Shown: in pieces, positions 47,322 through 56,975 of the stretch
Numbering within the stretch: the first letter of the stretch is position 1
Layout: every line of letters begins with the position of its first letter
Source: JAXMAR01 sp046350295
GTDB taxonomy: Bacteria; Planctomycetota; Planctomycetia; Gemmatales; Gemmataceae
Reading direction: 5' to 3'
NCBI GenBank assembly: GCA_046350295.1
Contig: JAXMAR010000009.1
Location: 123,797 to 187,796 of the forward strand
Length of the DNA stretch: 64,000 nt
The notes under the pieces: generated by a model
Seen by the model: only the letters and a program-made list of their open reading frames with translations
Told to the model about the DNA's origin: nothing
The model's database searches: none
Translations under genes and position numbers: made by a program

Positions 47322-48627
47322 GGCACTGCGCTTAAATAAATGCTCGAAAACGGCCTTGACCGCAGCTGACGGGATCTTAGAGAATCACGCGCACCATGGA
47401 TGCGCGCATTGTTCAATGGATTGAAAGTAAGTATCGTGGGCTTCACGACGAATTGTCGGAGTTCATGCGACGCCGTTGGGCCGCGGTCGAAGCGGTGTCT
47501 CTGGGTCGCGGCGGCATTAGCGTGGTCAGTGCGGCGACCGGCCTGGCGCACAGCACGATTCGACGCGGCATCCGTGAACTGAACGGTGGCTCGGCGCCAC
47601 CCGGCGGTCGCGAGCGTCGCCCAGGAGCAGGACGCAAGCGGATCGATCGGATCGACCCGTACATGATGGAGAGCTTGGAACGCCTGGTCGAACCGGAGAG
47701 CCGAGGCGATCCGCAATCGCCCTGCGCTGGACCTGCAAGAGCACGCGCCGTTTGGCGAAAAAGCTGACGCGCAGGGACACGCGGTCGGACCAACCACCGT
47801 GCGACGCCTGCTGAAAGAGGCAGGCTACAGCTTGCAGGCCAACCGCAAGACGCGTGAAGGGAAGTCGCATCCGGACCGCGACGCACAGTTTCGCCACATT
47901 AATCGCCGGGTAGAGACGCAGCAACGACAAGGGCAACCGGCGATCTCGGTTGATACGAAGAAGAAGGAAACCTTGGGAAATCTCAAGAATCCAGGGACGG
48001 AGTGGCGACCCAAGGGCCGGCCGCGCGAAGTCGATGTTCACGACTTTCCAGACCCGCGCAAAGGTAAAGCGGTTCCGTACGGCGTCTACGATCTGGCCCA
48101 TAACGAAGCTTGGGTCAGTGTCGGCGTGAGCAGCGACACGGCCGAGTTCGCCGTGGCAGCGATTCGCACTTGGTGGAAGCGCTGGGCCGCAGGCGACATC
48201 CGCAAGCCAAGCCGCTTGCTGATCACAGCGGACAGCGGTGGCAGCAACAGTTGCCGCAATCGACTTTGGAAAGTCGAACTGCAACGCCTCAGCAACGAAA
48301 CGGGATTGGAGATCGAAGTATGCCATTTTCCGCCTGGGACCAGCAAGTGGAACAAAATCGAGCATCGCTTGTTTTGCCATGTGACCCGCAATTGGCGCGG
48401 CCAGCCACTGGAGACCTACGAGATCGTGGTAAACCTCATCGGCTCAACCACGACCGACGCGGGACTCATTGTTCATGCGCAACTCGACGCAAAAGGGCCG
48501 AAAAGTCAGCAACGAGGAGTTCGCGGATGTCAACCTGACTCCCTCACGTTTCCATGGTGAATGGAACTATGTGATTCGGCCAAATGACTAAGCAGTGTTT
48601 TTCGAGCAGTTATTTCCACGCGGTTCC
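47322..48627 (+). mobile_element. ISAzo13-type insertion sequence in hsdS
   Basis: 1306 bases. Imperfect terminal inverted repeats of about 30 bases (left ggcactgcgcttaaataaat..., right end reverse complement ggaaccgcgtggaaataact..., both continuing tgctcgaaaa; about 22 of 30 match). A 3-base target duplication TTA flanks it (47319-47321 and 48628-48630). Carries a single transposase gene with two frameshifts. Confidence 0.9.
47396..48560 (+). pseudogene. ISAzo13 family transposase, frameshifted
   Basis: N-terminal helix-turn-helix part (GGISVVSAATGLAHSTIRRGIREL) and a DDE catalytic domain with candidate residues Asp in SVDTKKKE, Asp in ITADSGGSN and Glu in WNKIEHRLF, as in ISAzo13-type transposases. 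Two one-base deletions, near 47715 and 47776, shift the frame between the two halves, so no full-length enzyme is made from this copy as written. Confidence 0.88.
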
Positions 48628-49145
48628 TTAAAGACAAGGTGCGGGATCTGTGGCTGCGCGACGGAGATATTTTCATTCAGCGAGCGAATACGCTTGATTA
48701 CGTGGGTCTCGCGGCGCTCTACGAAGGGCCAGACAATTTCGCCATTTTCCCCGATCTGCTCGTGCGCGTACGGCCTCACGAGAAGCAGATGAGGCCCAAG
48801 TTCCTTTGCGAGTACCTCATCTCCGCTCGTTGTCGCGCATACTTCCAGATGAACGCCAAAGCCACGGCGGGCAACTTTCCCAAGATCGATCAGGGAATCA
48901 TCGAGAATCTGAAAGTGCCCGTTCCAGCGCCGGAAGAGCAAGCCGAGTTTGAGCAGGCCGCTCGAGCGCTAGACAAGAAACGCGCGACGCACAGCAAACT
49001 GCGGGCACGTCTCGAAGGCCTCTTCCGGGCTCTCCTCCACCAGCTCATGACCGCCCAAATCCGCGTTCACGACCTGGACCTGGCCGAGCTGGACTTGCCT
49101 GGGCAGCGGCCGGAGCCGGGGTAAGCCAGCGCCGCGGCGCTCTGC

Positions 49146-49580
49146 TTAGGGTTGCGGCGTGCTCGGGATTTCGCGAAACGGGTTCTCGACGCGCACGCCA
49201 TCGTAATCTTGCCCGTCGTTGAGGTCCTCGGAGTGCACTTTGGTGCAGCCAAGCTGCCGGGCGGCGGCAAGGATGGCGGCGTCGTAGTAGCCGATCTGAT
49301 AGCGACGACAGACTTCGAGCGCCGCCTCGAACAGCCCTAGCGTCGGCTCCAAGAGGGCGAAAGCCCGCCACTGGCCGCAGAACTTCAAGGCTTCTTCGTG
49401 GACGAGGCCCAGCTTCCGCGGCGCTCGGGCGGCCACGTAGAATTCTTGGAGAACTTGCAGCGAGATCGCGAAGTCGCTGGGACCGCGCCGCAGCAGCTCG
49501 CGGGCGACGGCGGCCTTCGCCTGGTCCGCCACCTTGTCGCTTGCGGCATAGACCAGAACGTTAGTGTCCAGGAACTCCAC
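49146..49580 (-). CDS. PIN domain toxin (VapC-like)
   Basis: 144 residues from a GTG start at 49580, chosen because AGGAG lies 10 bases upstream and the PIN fold begins VEFLDTNVLVYAAS. Metal-binding acidic residues: D of LDTN, E of QEFYVA, D of YYDAAIL and D of SEDLNDG. PIN toxins are Mg-dependent RNases. It overlaps the upstream antitoxin gene by 20 bases. The pair sits between hsdS and the ImmA-like gene. Confidence 0.9.
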   Translation of the reverse strand: MEFLDTNVLVYAASDKVADQAKAAVARELLRRGPSDFAISLQVLQEFYVAARAPRKLGLVHEEALKFCGQWRAFALLEPTLGLFEAALEVCRRYQIGYYDAAILAAARQLGCTKVHSEDLNDGQDYDGVRVENPFREIPSTPQP

Positions 49581-49836
49581 GCTGGTGTAGCTCCTCGCGA
49601 TTGAGTGGGCCGACGGATGGACCGGCCTTGAGCGGGCGCGCCGCCAATTCGTCAAGGAACTTCAAGAAGTCCGCCCGGCGCTGACTATCCGTGGCAGCGG
49701 CGGCGCCTGCGTCGTCCCGCGTCCACTCGAGGAGGAGGTTCTGCACGACCTGGGGAAGCGAAGTGTCCGTGGCGGCCGCTTTCTGGCTCGCCCGCCGATA
49801 GACGTCGTCAGCGACAGGGACCGTGAGCGTTTTCAT
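49561..49836 (-). CDS. Antitoxin of the PIN toxin
   Basis: 91 residues from MKTLTVPVADDVYRRASQKAA, a ribbon-helix-helix-type beginning, then a C-terminal tail (LDELAARPLKAGPSVGPLNREELHQRG) of the kind that wraps the toxin. The start at 49836 gives the classical RHH N-terminus. Directly precedes and overlaps the PIN gene. Confidence 0.85.
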   Translation of the reverse strand: MKTLTVPVADDVYRRASQKAAATDTSLPQVVQNLLLEWTRDDAGAAAATDSQRRADFLKFLDELAARPLKAGPSVGPLNREELHQRGVPGH

Positions 49837-49902
49837 ACGCTCACCGTAGCTGGGCCGTTGATGTCCGTCAACCGCGATTGCCCGAGGCCACGTTTCTGGG
49901 GC

Positions 49903-49950
49903 GCCAATCCGCGTCGATGACATCGACCTGGCCGAGCCGGACTTGCCTGG
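49903..49950. repeat. Second copy of the 3-prime end of hsdS
   Basis: About 40 of 48 bases match hsdS 49056-49103 (both encode IRV-D-DLAE-DLPG). The two copies flank the PIN/antitoxin pair as direct repeats, which suggests the pair was inserted next to, or recombined into, an hsdS end. Confidence 0.7.
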
Positions 49951-50037
49951 AAAAGCCGCCGCTACCGACAATGGCGCGGCGCCGGCTCAGGGATAGAATG
50001 GAATCGCCCGGCATCCTCCCGATCCGCCCAACCGCTC

Positions 50038-51228
50038 ATGCTCGAAACCGTCGACGTCAAACCTGAACTGATCCGCTGGGCGATTGAGCGCTCGGGGCTG
50101 CCCTTCGATGAACTGGCGGAGCGGTTCGCCAAGCTCGCGGAGTGGCGCACGGGGGAGCGCAAGCCGACATTCAAGCAACTCGAAGACTTCGCCAAGAGGA
50201 CCATGACGCCCTTCGGCTACCTCTTTCTCGACGAGCCGCCCGCCGAGAAGCTGGAGATCCCCGATTTCCGCACCAAGGACGACCGGGCGCCCACGCGGCC
50301 CAGCCCCAACCTGATCGACACGCTCCACGACATGCAGCGGCGCCAGCAATGGATGCGCGAGTACTTGATCGAGCAGGGCCAGGAGCCGTTGCCGTTTATC
50401 GGCCAAATCAAGGGACCAACTCCCGTCAAATCAGCGGCCGAGAGGATGCGCGAAACGCTCGGTCTGGATGAGGACTGGGCGGAGCATTGCGACAACTGGG
50501 AAATAGCCGTGGGGCGCTTGCGCGAAGCGATCGAGCGCATCGGTATCCTCGTTTCGATTACTGCCGTGGTCGGACTGAACAATACGCGAAAGCTGGACCC
50601 GGACGAGTTCCGCGGCTTCGTCCTGATCGACGACTACGCGCCTCTGATATTCGTGAACGGCGCCGATTCCAAGTCGGCCCAGATGTTCACGCTGGCGCAC
50701 GAACTGGCCCACGTCTGGATCGGCAAGGCCGGCTTGTTCAATCTCGTGAAGACGCTCCCGGCCAACGACCGCGGCGAGAGGTTCTGCAACGAGGTCGCGG
50801 CTGAGTTCCTGGTCCCCGCCAAGAAGTTCGCCGCGCGCTGGGCGGAAGCGCGCGCCGCGGGCGATCCGTTTCGCTTCCTGTCTCGCGTCTTCAAGGTCAG
50901 CCCCGTCGTCGCGGCGCGACGGGCGCTCGATCTCCATCTGATCAGCGAAGACCAGTTTTTCGCGTTCTACCGCAAGGACCAGGCAGTATGGCAGGAGCGG
51001 AAGGCCGAGGAGAAAGAGCGAAAACGAGGCCCGAGCTTCTACGTGGTCCAGGACGTTCGGCTGGGCCGCAGGTTCGCATTCGCCGTATATCAAGCCGTGC
51101 GCGAGGGCCGCCTGCTCTACGGCGATGCCTATCGCTTGACGGATTTGAAAGGGGACACATTCAACCGATACGCCGACTTTCTTCTTCAGAGGGTGAAGGA
51201 TGAGTGGCTCTCAGGATCGGCAAGGTGA
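50038..51228 (+). CDS. ImmA/IrrE-type metallopeptidase with HTH-like N-terminus
   Basis: 396 residues. N-terminal WAIERSGLPFDELAERFAKLAEWRTGERKPTFKQLEDFAKRTMTPFGYLFLDEPP is the HTH-like head typical of this family; the zinc motif HELAHVWIG lies at 221-229 with a later conserved NEVAAEFLVPA (third ligand). ImmA cleaves phage or ICE repressors and IrrE/PprI activates DNA-damage responses. Here it lies inside a restriction-modification island beside PIN toxin genes, suggesting a role in controlling the island or in toxin-antitoxin function. Confidence 0.88.
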   Translation: MLETVDVKPELIRWAIERSGLPFDELAERFAKLAEWRTGERKPTFKQLEDFAKRTMTPFGYLFLDEPPAEKLEIPDFRTKDDRAPTRPSPNLIDTLHDMQRRQQWMREYLIEQGQEPLPFIGQIKGPTPVKSAAERMRETLGLDEDWAEHCDNWEIAVGRLREAIERIGILVSITAVVGLNNTRKLDPDEFRGFVLIDDYAPLIFVNGADSKSAQMFTLAHELAHVWIGKAGLFNLVKTLPANDRGERFCNEVAAEFLVPAKKFAARWAEARAAGDPFRFLSRVFKVSPVVAARRALDLHLISEDQFFAFYRKDQAVWQERKAEEKERKRGPSFYVVQDVRLGRRFAFAVYQAVREGRLLYGDAYRLTDLKGDTFNRYADFLLQRVKDEWLSGSAR

Positions 51229-51244
51229 AAGAGGCGCCGGCGGG

Positions 51245-51727
51245 TCAACTCGGAAAGCCGAACGTTCCCTGTCCCGTCAGCGATGAAGGCGTCGCTATCC
51301 GCAGCCCTTCGACCGCCGGATTCCCGTTCAGTCGCAAGATGTCCGGGTCGGTCGAGTGGAGCACGTCCGCCTTGTAAATGATCGCGGTGGCGATGAACGT
51401 AGCGTCGGGCGTCTTGAGCTTGCGTTTTGGCGACTGACTCAGGCAGAGGCTGCGAATCTGGCCGACCTTCTCGGCGATCACGAGGGTGTTCTCGGCAATG
51501 GTGACGTTCGAGCGCTTGAGGAAACCGCGGAAACGCGCCATCTGTTCTTCCGAGTGACGCGCCGAGAGGACTTCGCTGTAGGCGACGACGGACGTGATGA
51601 GATTGGCGGCGCCCGAATCGATCTCGTCGGCCACGGCGTCAATGCCACCGAGGGGCGCCGTCTCTTCGCCGATGAGCCAGGCGATGAAGACGCTGGAGTC
51701 CCATGAGTACAGGCGTTTCTTACTCAT
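51245..51727 (-). CDS. PIN domain protein (VapC-like)
   Basis: 160 residues. LYSWDSSVFIAWLIGEE carries the first Asp, TSVVAYSEVL the Glu, KTPDATFIATAI the third acidic residue and LHSTDPDI the fourth: a full PIN active site. Its start overlaps the end of the 259-residue upstream gene by 8 bases, so the two are coupled. Converges with the ImmA-like gene, with which PIN genes are often linked. Confidence 0.85.
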   Translation of the reverse strand: MSKKRLYSWDSSVFIAWLIGEETAPLGGIDAVADEIDSGAANLITSVVAYSEVLSARHSEEQMARFRGFLKRSNVTIAENTLVIAEKVGQIRSLCLSQSPKRKLKTPDATFIATAIIYKADVLHSTDPDILRLNGNPAVEGLRIATPSSLTGQGTFGFPS

Positions 51728-52499
51728 GTCGGATGGAACGCAGGAACTCGGCCGCGGTCAGGCCGCCCGTGGCCCCGGCCCACGTCCCCTTGAGGTCCCT
51801 CAGCCGCGGGAGTTCATCGTCCGGCGGATGAATCTCCAGGCTCTTCACGTCAACTCGGTCGGGGTGAACGCTATCCTCGCGATAATGGAGTCGACCGAAG
51901 ACCGTAACCGTAGCCTTGAGCGCTCGTTGCACCTCGGGGAACAACTCCTCCTCGAACGTGCACTTCACGTCGTAGCCGAGCGGCGAGTAGACGACGAACT
52001 CGTTCAGATTGTGTAGGTTGACGCGCTCGAGACGCCCCTTGACGTAGCCTTCGGTCGTGATCTTCGGGACGACGATCCGGTCGATGTTGGCAATAAAGCT
52101 GGTGGTGAGCGGAACCCCGTCGACGCGGACGGCCTTCAAACGCTTGTTGAGCGGCTCGGCGAGGCGGCGAAATGCCAGAAGGGCGTCGCTCGGCCAGACG
52201 TCCGGTAACGGCCGTCCATTCTCCAGCTTGTCGACGACGTCGTTAAATGTCTTGACCACCACCTGGCGCGTGTCGGGCCCCTGTTTGGGCTTCTTGGCGA
52301 CCAGGGTGAGCCCCGCGCTCCCCTTGCGCAGGTCGTCCACGAGATAGGTCAGGCGCGCTCCGGGGGACACGAGGTCCTCAACGCGGTGCAGACAGGTTTC
52401 GAGGTGCTCGCAAAAGAGTCGAAGGTCGTTGAGCTGAACGGCGCCCTGATCCTCGTCAGGTCCCACCAACTCGACGTTGATTTTGGGGATGCCCGCCAT
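51720..52499 (-). CDS. Uncharacterised protein coupled to PIN gene
   Basis: 259 residues, no recognised family. Starts MAGIPKINVELVGPDEDQGAVQLNDLRLFCEHLETCL. Moderately basic, with alternating strand-like stretches (RLTYLVDDLRKGSAGLTLVAKK; NEFVVYSPLGYDVKCTFEEELF). By overlap with the PIN gene it takes the position of an antitoxin but is much larger than usual antitoxins and shows no RHH or HTH motif. Divergent from hsdR (93 bases between starts). Confidence 0.7.
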   Translation of the reverse strand: MAGIPKINVELVGPDEDQGAVQLNDLRLFCEHLETCLHRVEDLVSPGARLTYLVDDLRKGSAGLTLVAKKPKQGPDTRQVVVKTFNDVVDKLENGRPLPDVWPSDALLAFRRLAEPLNKRLKAVRVDGVPLTTSFIANIDRIVVPKITTEGYVKGRLERVNLHNLNEFVVYSPLGYDVKCTFEEELFPEVQRALKATVTVFGRLHYREDSVHPDRVDVKSLEIHPPDDELPRLRDLKGTWAGATGGLTAAEFLRSIRHE

Positions 52500-52592
52500 C
52501 GCTTCTCCTCCCAGCTGGACGCATTCTATCCTGGCATCCAGGCGAAAAAAAGCGGAGAATCAAGGTCACGGCGCATTCCCGGAGGTTCCCTC

Positions 52593-55545
52593 TTGCCCCT
52601 CACCGCTACCGAGTACAAAACCGTCCAGGCCCGCGTCCTCGCCTACGCCAAGCAAATCGGCTGGACCTACGTCCCCCGCGCCGAAGCGGAAAGACGCCGC
52701 GGCTTCGATCACTTCAAATCAACGGCCGCCGAGCAGGCTGCAGGCGCTTCCCCCTACTTCGAGGAGCTGCTCGACGCCCAGGTGCGCAAGCTCAACCCGA
52801 AATACGCCGAAGGCCCCGGCGCCCTGATCGGCGACCTGCGCCGCCTCCATGCCGACATCGCCGGCAACCGTGACTTCCTCGCCTACCTCCGCAACACCAG
52901 GACCTTCTACGACAAGACCGCCGGCCGCGAGCTGAATCTCGTCCTCATCGACTACGACAATCCCGGAAACAACGTCTTCGAAGTCACCGAGGAGTTCTAC
53001 TCGCACAACGGCAAGTATGGCACGCGCGAGGACGTCGTCTTCCTCATCAACGGCATCCCTGTTCTCGTCATCGAATGCAAGAACGCGACCAAGGACGAGG
53101 CCATCGCCCTGGGGCGTCGATCAGATCCGCCGCTACCACGCCGAGACACCCGAATTGTTCGTGCCCGAGATGGTCTTCACCGCCACCGAGGCCATCGGGT
53201 TTTCTTACGGAGTCACCTGGAACCTCATCCGCCGCAACATCTTCAACTGGAAAAACGAGCAGAAAGGCAACCTGGAGGCAAAAGTCAAGACCTTCTGCGA
53301 CCGCGGCCACGTGCTCGCGCTCTTGAAGGATCACATCCTCTTCGCCGAGAAGGACGAGGAACTCCAGAAGTACATCCTCCGCCAGCACCAGACGACGGCT
53401 ATCGAGCGCGTGATGGAACGCTGTCTCACCGCGCCTGCCAAGAGCGAAGCGCGGCGCGGCCTCGTCTGGCACACCCAGGGGAGCGGCAAAACCTTCACGA
53501 TGATCAAGGCCGCCGAGCTTCTCTTCAAAGCGGCCGGCGCCGACAAGCCTACCGTCCTCATTCTCATCGACCGCAACGAGCTCGAAGACCAGATGCTGCG
53601 CAACCTCGCCGCGCTCGGGCTCAACAACGTCCAGCACGCCGACCGCATCGCCGCGCTCAACAAGCTCCTCAAGGACGATTACCGCGGCATCATCGTCTCC
53701 ACCATCCACAAGTTCCAGGGCATGCCCGCCGACCTCAACACCCGGCCCAACATTTTCGTCCTGATCGACGAGGCCCACCGCACCACCGGCGGCGACCTCG
53801 GCAACTACCTCATGGCCGGCATTCCCCACGCCGTCTTCATCGGCTTCACCGGCACGCCGGTAGACCTCACCAAGTACGGCAAGGGCACGTTCAAGACCTT
53901 CGGTACCGCGGACAAGGGGGGCTACACCCACAAATACTCGATCAAGGAGAGCATCGAGGACGGCACGACGCTGCCCCTCTACTACAACCTCGCTCCCAAC
54001 GAGATGCTCGCCAGCCCGGAGCTCATGGAGAAAGAGTTCTGGTCGGTCGCCGAGACTGAGGGCATCACCGACATCGAGGAGCTGAACAAGATTCTCGACC
54101 GCGCCGTGAACCTCAAGAACTTCCTCAAGGGGGATGAGCGCGTCGACAAGATCGCCCGCTACGTCGCCGAGCACTACCTCAAGAACGTCGAGCCGCTCGG
54201 GTACAAGGCGTTTCTCGTCGGCGTCGACCGTCCCGCCTGCGCCAAGTACAAGGCGGCGCTCGACAAGTACCTGCCTCCCGAATACTCCGCGGTCGTCTAC
54301 ACGGGCAACAACAACGATTCCGCCGAGCTGAAGGCCCACCACATCGACGACAAGACGGAAAAGCAGGTCCGCAAGGAATTCACCAAGGCCGGCAAGCTTC
54401 CCAAGGTCCTCATCGTCACCGAGAAACTCCTCACGGGCTACGACGCGCCCGTCCTCTACGCGATGTACCTCGACAAGCCGATGCGCGACCACACGCTGCT
54501 CCAGGCCATCGCGCGCGTCAACCGACCTTACGAGGTCGACGAAGGGAATGGCCGCGAGACCCGCAAGCCGCACGGCTTCGTCCTCGACTTCGTCGGCATC
54601 TTCGACAAGCTCGAGAAAGCGCTCGCCTTCGACTCCGACGAAATCAACGCCATCGTCAAAGACCTCGGACTGCTCAAGGTGCTGTTCAAGAACAAGATGG
54701 AGCAGAAGGCGCCCCTCTTCTTGAAGCTCGTCACCCACGGCTTCAACGACAAGGACGTGGACGATCTGATCGAGCACTTCCGCGACAAGGACCGCCGCAA
54801 GGAGTTCTTCAAGGAGTTCAAGGAGCTGGAGATGCTCTACGCGATCATCTCCCCCGACCTGTTCATGCGGCCCTTCATGGACGATTACACCGCCTTGGCC
54901 GCAATGTTCGCCGTGGTGCAGAAGGCGTACACCAAGCAGGTGTATATCGATCGAGCCTTTCAGCGGAAGACCAACGAGCTGGTGCAGAAGCACGTCCAGT
55001 CCAGCCCGATCGCTGCCGTCAGCGACTTCGTCGCCATCGACGCCCAGACCATCGACCTGATCAAGCAAAAGCACGGCGGCGACGACACAAAGGTCATCAA
55101 CCTCATCAAAAGCATCGAGAAGCAGGCCGAAGAGGAATCCGGCGACCCGTTCCTGATCGCCATGGCCGAGCGGGCCAAGCAGGTCCAGGAGAACTACGAA
55201 GACCGGCAGACGACGACGCAAGAGGCTCTCAATGACCTCTTCGCCGAGATCAAGCGCAACGAGCAGCGTAAGAAGGAGCAGGCCGAGAAGGGGTACGATT
55301 CGCTGCGCTACTTCGTCTTCACGATGTTGCAGGAGAGCGGCGTGAACGACGCGGAAGCCGTCAGCGCCAAGGTCGCCAAGGCTTTCGTGGAGCACTCGAG
55401 CTGGCGCCAGAGCGAGGCCGCCCTGCGCGAGCTGCGTAAGGCGGTGACCTTCGCCGTCTATTCGCAAGTGGACGACCTCGACGACGTGACCCGGATCGTC
55501 GATAAGATGTTCACCAGCTTGCAAAAGGCCCAGCCGACCCAATGA
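52593..55545 (+). pseudogene. hsdR: hsdR, type I restriction ATPase/nuclease, one frameshift
   Basis: TTG start at 52593 with GGAGG 7 bases upstream. The N-terminal nuclease part (VVFLINGIPVLVIECKN) is followed by a one-base insertion in a GGGG run near 53111-53114; the next frame continues DQIRRYHAETPELFVPEM without loss. Walker A HTQGSGKT, DEAH box LIDEAHR, motif IARVNRP, and the C-terminal helical region are intact to 55545. Uses ATP to translocate DNA and cut far from the site. Because the only defect is in a homopolymer, a sequencing error is quite possible. Confidence 0.87.
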
Positions 55546-55880
55546 GCGCGGTAATCACGGACAAAGCGGAGTTTAAAGAACGGGTGCATGCCTGGGCGCG
55601 GAAGCTCGGCGCCCGGGTCGCGTCCATTTCCGTCCGTCCCATGACCACGAAGTGGGCGTCGTACTCAACGTCCGGCCGGGTGACCTTCGATGCGTCCCTC
55701 TTGGAGCTTCGGGAGGAGCTTCAGGACTACGTCATCGCTCACGAGCTTCTTCATTTCCACGTCCCCAATCACGGCAAGTTGTGGAAAAGCCTGATGCTGG
55801 CCCATCTGGGGGATTACGAGCCGCTCGAGGAAGAGCTACGTCGGGTGGCGGGTGAGCGGATGAGCGGGCACGGGCGATAA
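55542..55880 (+). CDS. Small M48/YgjP-like metallopeptidase
   Basis: 112 residues overlapping the hsdR stop by 4 bases (ATGA). Zinc motif HELLHFHVPNHGKLW with the third His typical of YgjP/SprT-like (DUF45) peptidases, preceded by TKWASYSTSGRVTFDASL. Such small genes are repeatedly found directly after type I hsdR genes; their role in restriction is not known. Confidence 0.88.
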   Translation: MSAVITDKAEFKERVHAWARKLGARVASISVRPMTTKWASYSTSGRVTFDASLLELREELQDYVIAHELLHFHVPNHGKLWKSLMLAHLGDYEPLEEELRRVAGERMSGHGR

Positions 55881-55895
55881 CAGATCTTTCGCACT

Positions 55896-56975
55896 TCAGA
55901 CGATGGGTCGGCCGGGGCGCAGTCGCCGCCAGCATTCTTCGCGCGCCTTCAGGAACGCTCGCGTGGGGGCGTCCAGGTCGTCGAGGAGGTCGCCGGCGTC
56001 GGGGTTGGATTCGTGCCAGGTGGGTTGGACGTAGGGGAGCCAGTAGCGGAAGGGGTTGTTGCGGCGGCCGGAGCCTTCGAGGGCGATGAGGCCGAGCTTG
56101 GTGGCGCGGTCGAGCCAGCGGGCGAGGGTTTTGTCGTGGGGTTTTTCGAAGTCGTCGGGCCAGCTTTCGAGGATCTGGCGGCGGTTGAGTTTGTCGGTGG
56201 CGTCTTCGAGGGTGAGCTGGAGCGGGAGCCAGTTGGCGTGGAAGTCGTCCATGGCGGGGGGCTCGTGCTGGAGGTAGTCGGTGGCGTCGGGGTTGAGCTC
56301 GAGGAGGAGGTGAGGGGGCGTCGGGTCGAAGCGGGAGAAGGCGAGGAGGCGGCGGCGGCGGTCGTCGGGGTTTCCGCCGGGGCAGCGGGACATTTCGAGG
56401 GTGATGTCGGCGAAACCGGGGACGGCGCCGGAGCCGCGCGGGGCGGCGCCGAGGTTGGCGGGGGCCTTGCGGGGGTGGTGGGTGATGAGGATGGCCATGC
56501 CGGCGTCGGTCAGTTTCTGGAGGGGAAGGAGGGCTTTGAGGGCGGCGTCGGCGGAGGACTCAGCGGTGGGGAGGAAGGAGGCGAGGGGGTCGATGGCGAG
56601 GCAGTCGAAGCCCTGGTCGTGGCGGAGGCGGTCGACGTCGTCGATCAGGGAGGTCCATTGATCGAAGGTGGGCTTGGCGCGGAAGGGGCGGCAGACGAAG
56701 AAGGCGTGGGAGAGGCCCAAGCGGTCGTGGCGCGGGCGCCAGTGGAGGGCGGATTCCTCGGAGAGGACGATGGGGCGGGCGGGGGCGACATCGAGGCCGG
56801 CGAGTTGGCCGCCGGCTTTGAAGCGGGAGAGGAGGAGGGCGAGGAGGGTGGTCTTGCCGGTCTTCCACTGGCTGGTGAGGAGGGTGAGGTTGCCCTTGGC
56901 GAGGAAGCCGTGCCAGAGCCAGGAGAGGGAGGCGGAGGCGGCGGGGAGCTGGTGGCCGAAGACGCCTTGCAACAT
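55896..56975 (-). CDS. RepA-like AAA ATPase (helicase loader/replicative helicase type)
   Basis: 359 residues. Start at 56975 (MLQGVFGHQLP). Walker A SQWKTGKTT at 35-43, Walker B CLAIDPLASFLP, sensor strand AILITHHPRKAP, and a C-terminal winged-helix-like part (LDRATKLGLIALEGSGRRNNPFRYWLP). This is the RepA/AAA_25 family seen in plasmids, phages and integrative elements. On the same strand as the terminase-like gene, but 11 kb away across the hsd locus. Confidence 0.83.
   Translation of the reverse strand: MLQGVFGHQLPAASASLSWLWHGFLAKGNLTLLTSQWKTGKTTLLALLLSRFKAGGQLAGLDVAPARPIVLSEESALHWRPRHDRLGLSHAFFVCRPFRAKPTFDQWTSLIDDVDRLRHDQGFDCLAIDPLASFLPTAESSADAALKALLPLQKLTDAGMAILITHHPRKAPANLGAAPRGSGAVPGFADITLEMSRCPGGNPDDRRRRLLAFSRFDPTPPHLLLELNPDATDYLQHEPPAMDDFHANWLPLQLTLEDATDKLNRRQILESWPDDFEKPHDKTLARWLDRATKLGLIALEGSGRRNNPFRYWLPYVQPTWHESNPDAGDLLDDLDAPTRAFLKAREECWRRLRPGRPIV

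Larger units (their letters stand above)
46520..49124 (+). pseudogene. hsdS: hsdS, type I specificity subunit, interrupted by an insertion sequence
   Basis: Exons in effect: 46520-47321 and 48631-49124. Removing 47322-48630 (element plus one TTA copy) restores a continuous 431-residue protein reading TTVAV-KDKVRDLW across the junction. First recognition domain about 1-145, first conserved helical region PPLDEQRQIAAVLSAVQRAIERQERL, second recognition domain about 210-370 split by the insertion, second helical region PAPEEQAEFEQAARALDKK. Without HsdS neither methylation nor restriction can be directed, so the system is probably silent. Confidence 0.9.

Noticed and set aside
53068..55542. 824-codon open frame opposite hsdR
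   Set aside because: Antisense frame of GC-rich DNA, rich in Val/Leu/Glu/Asp with no family features; hsdR motifs are on the plus strand.
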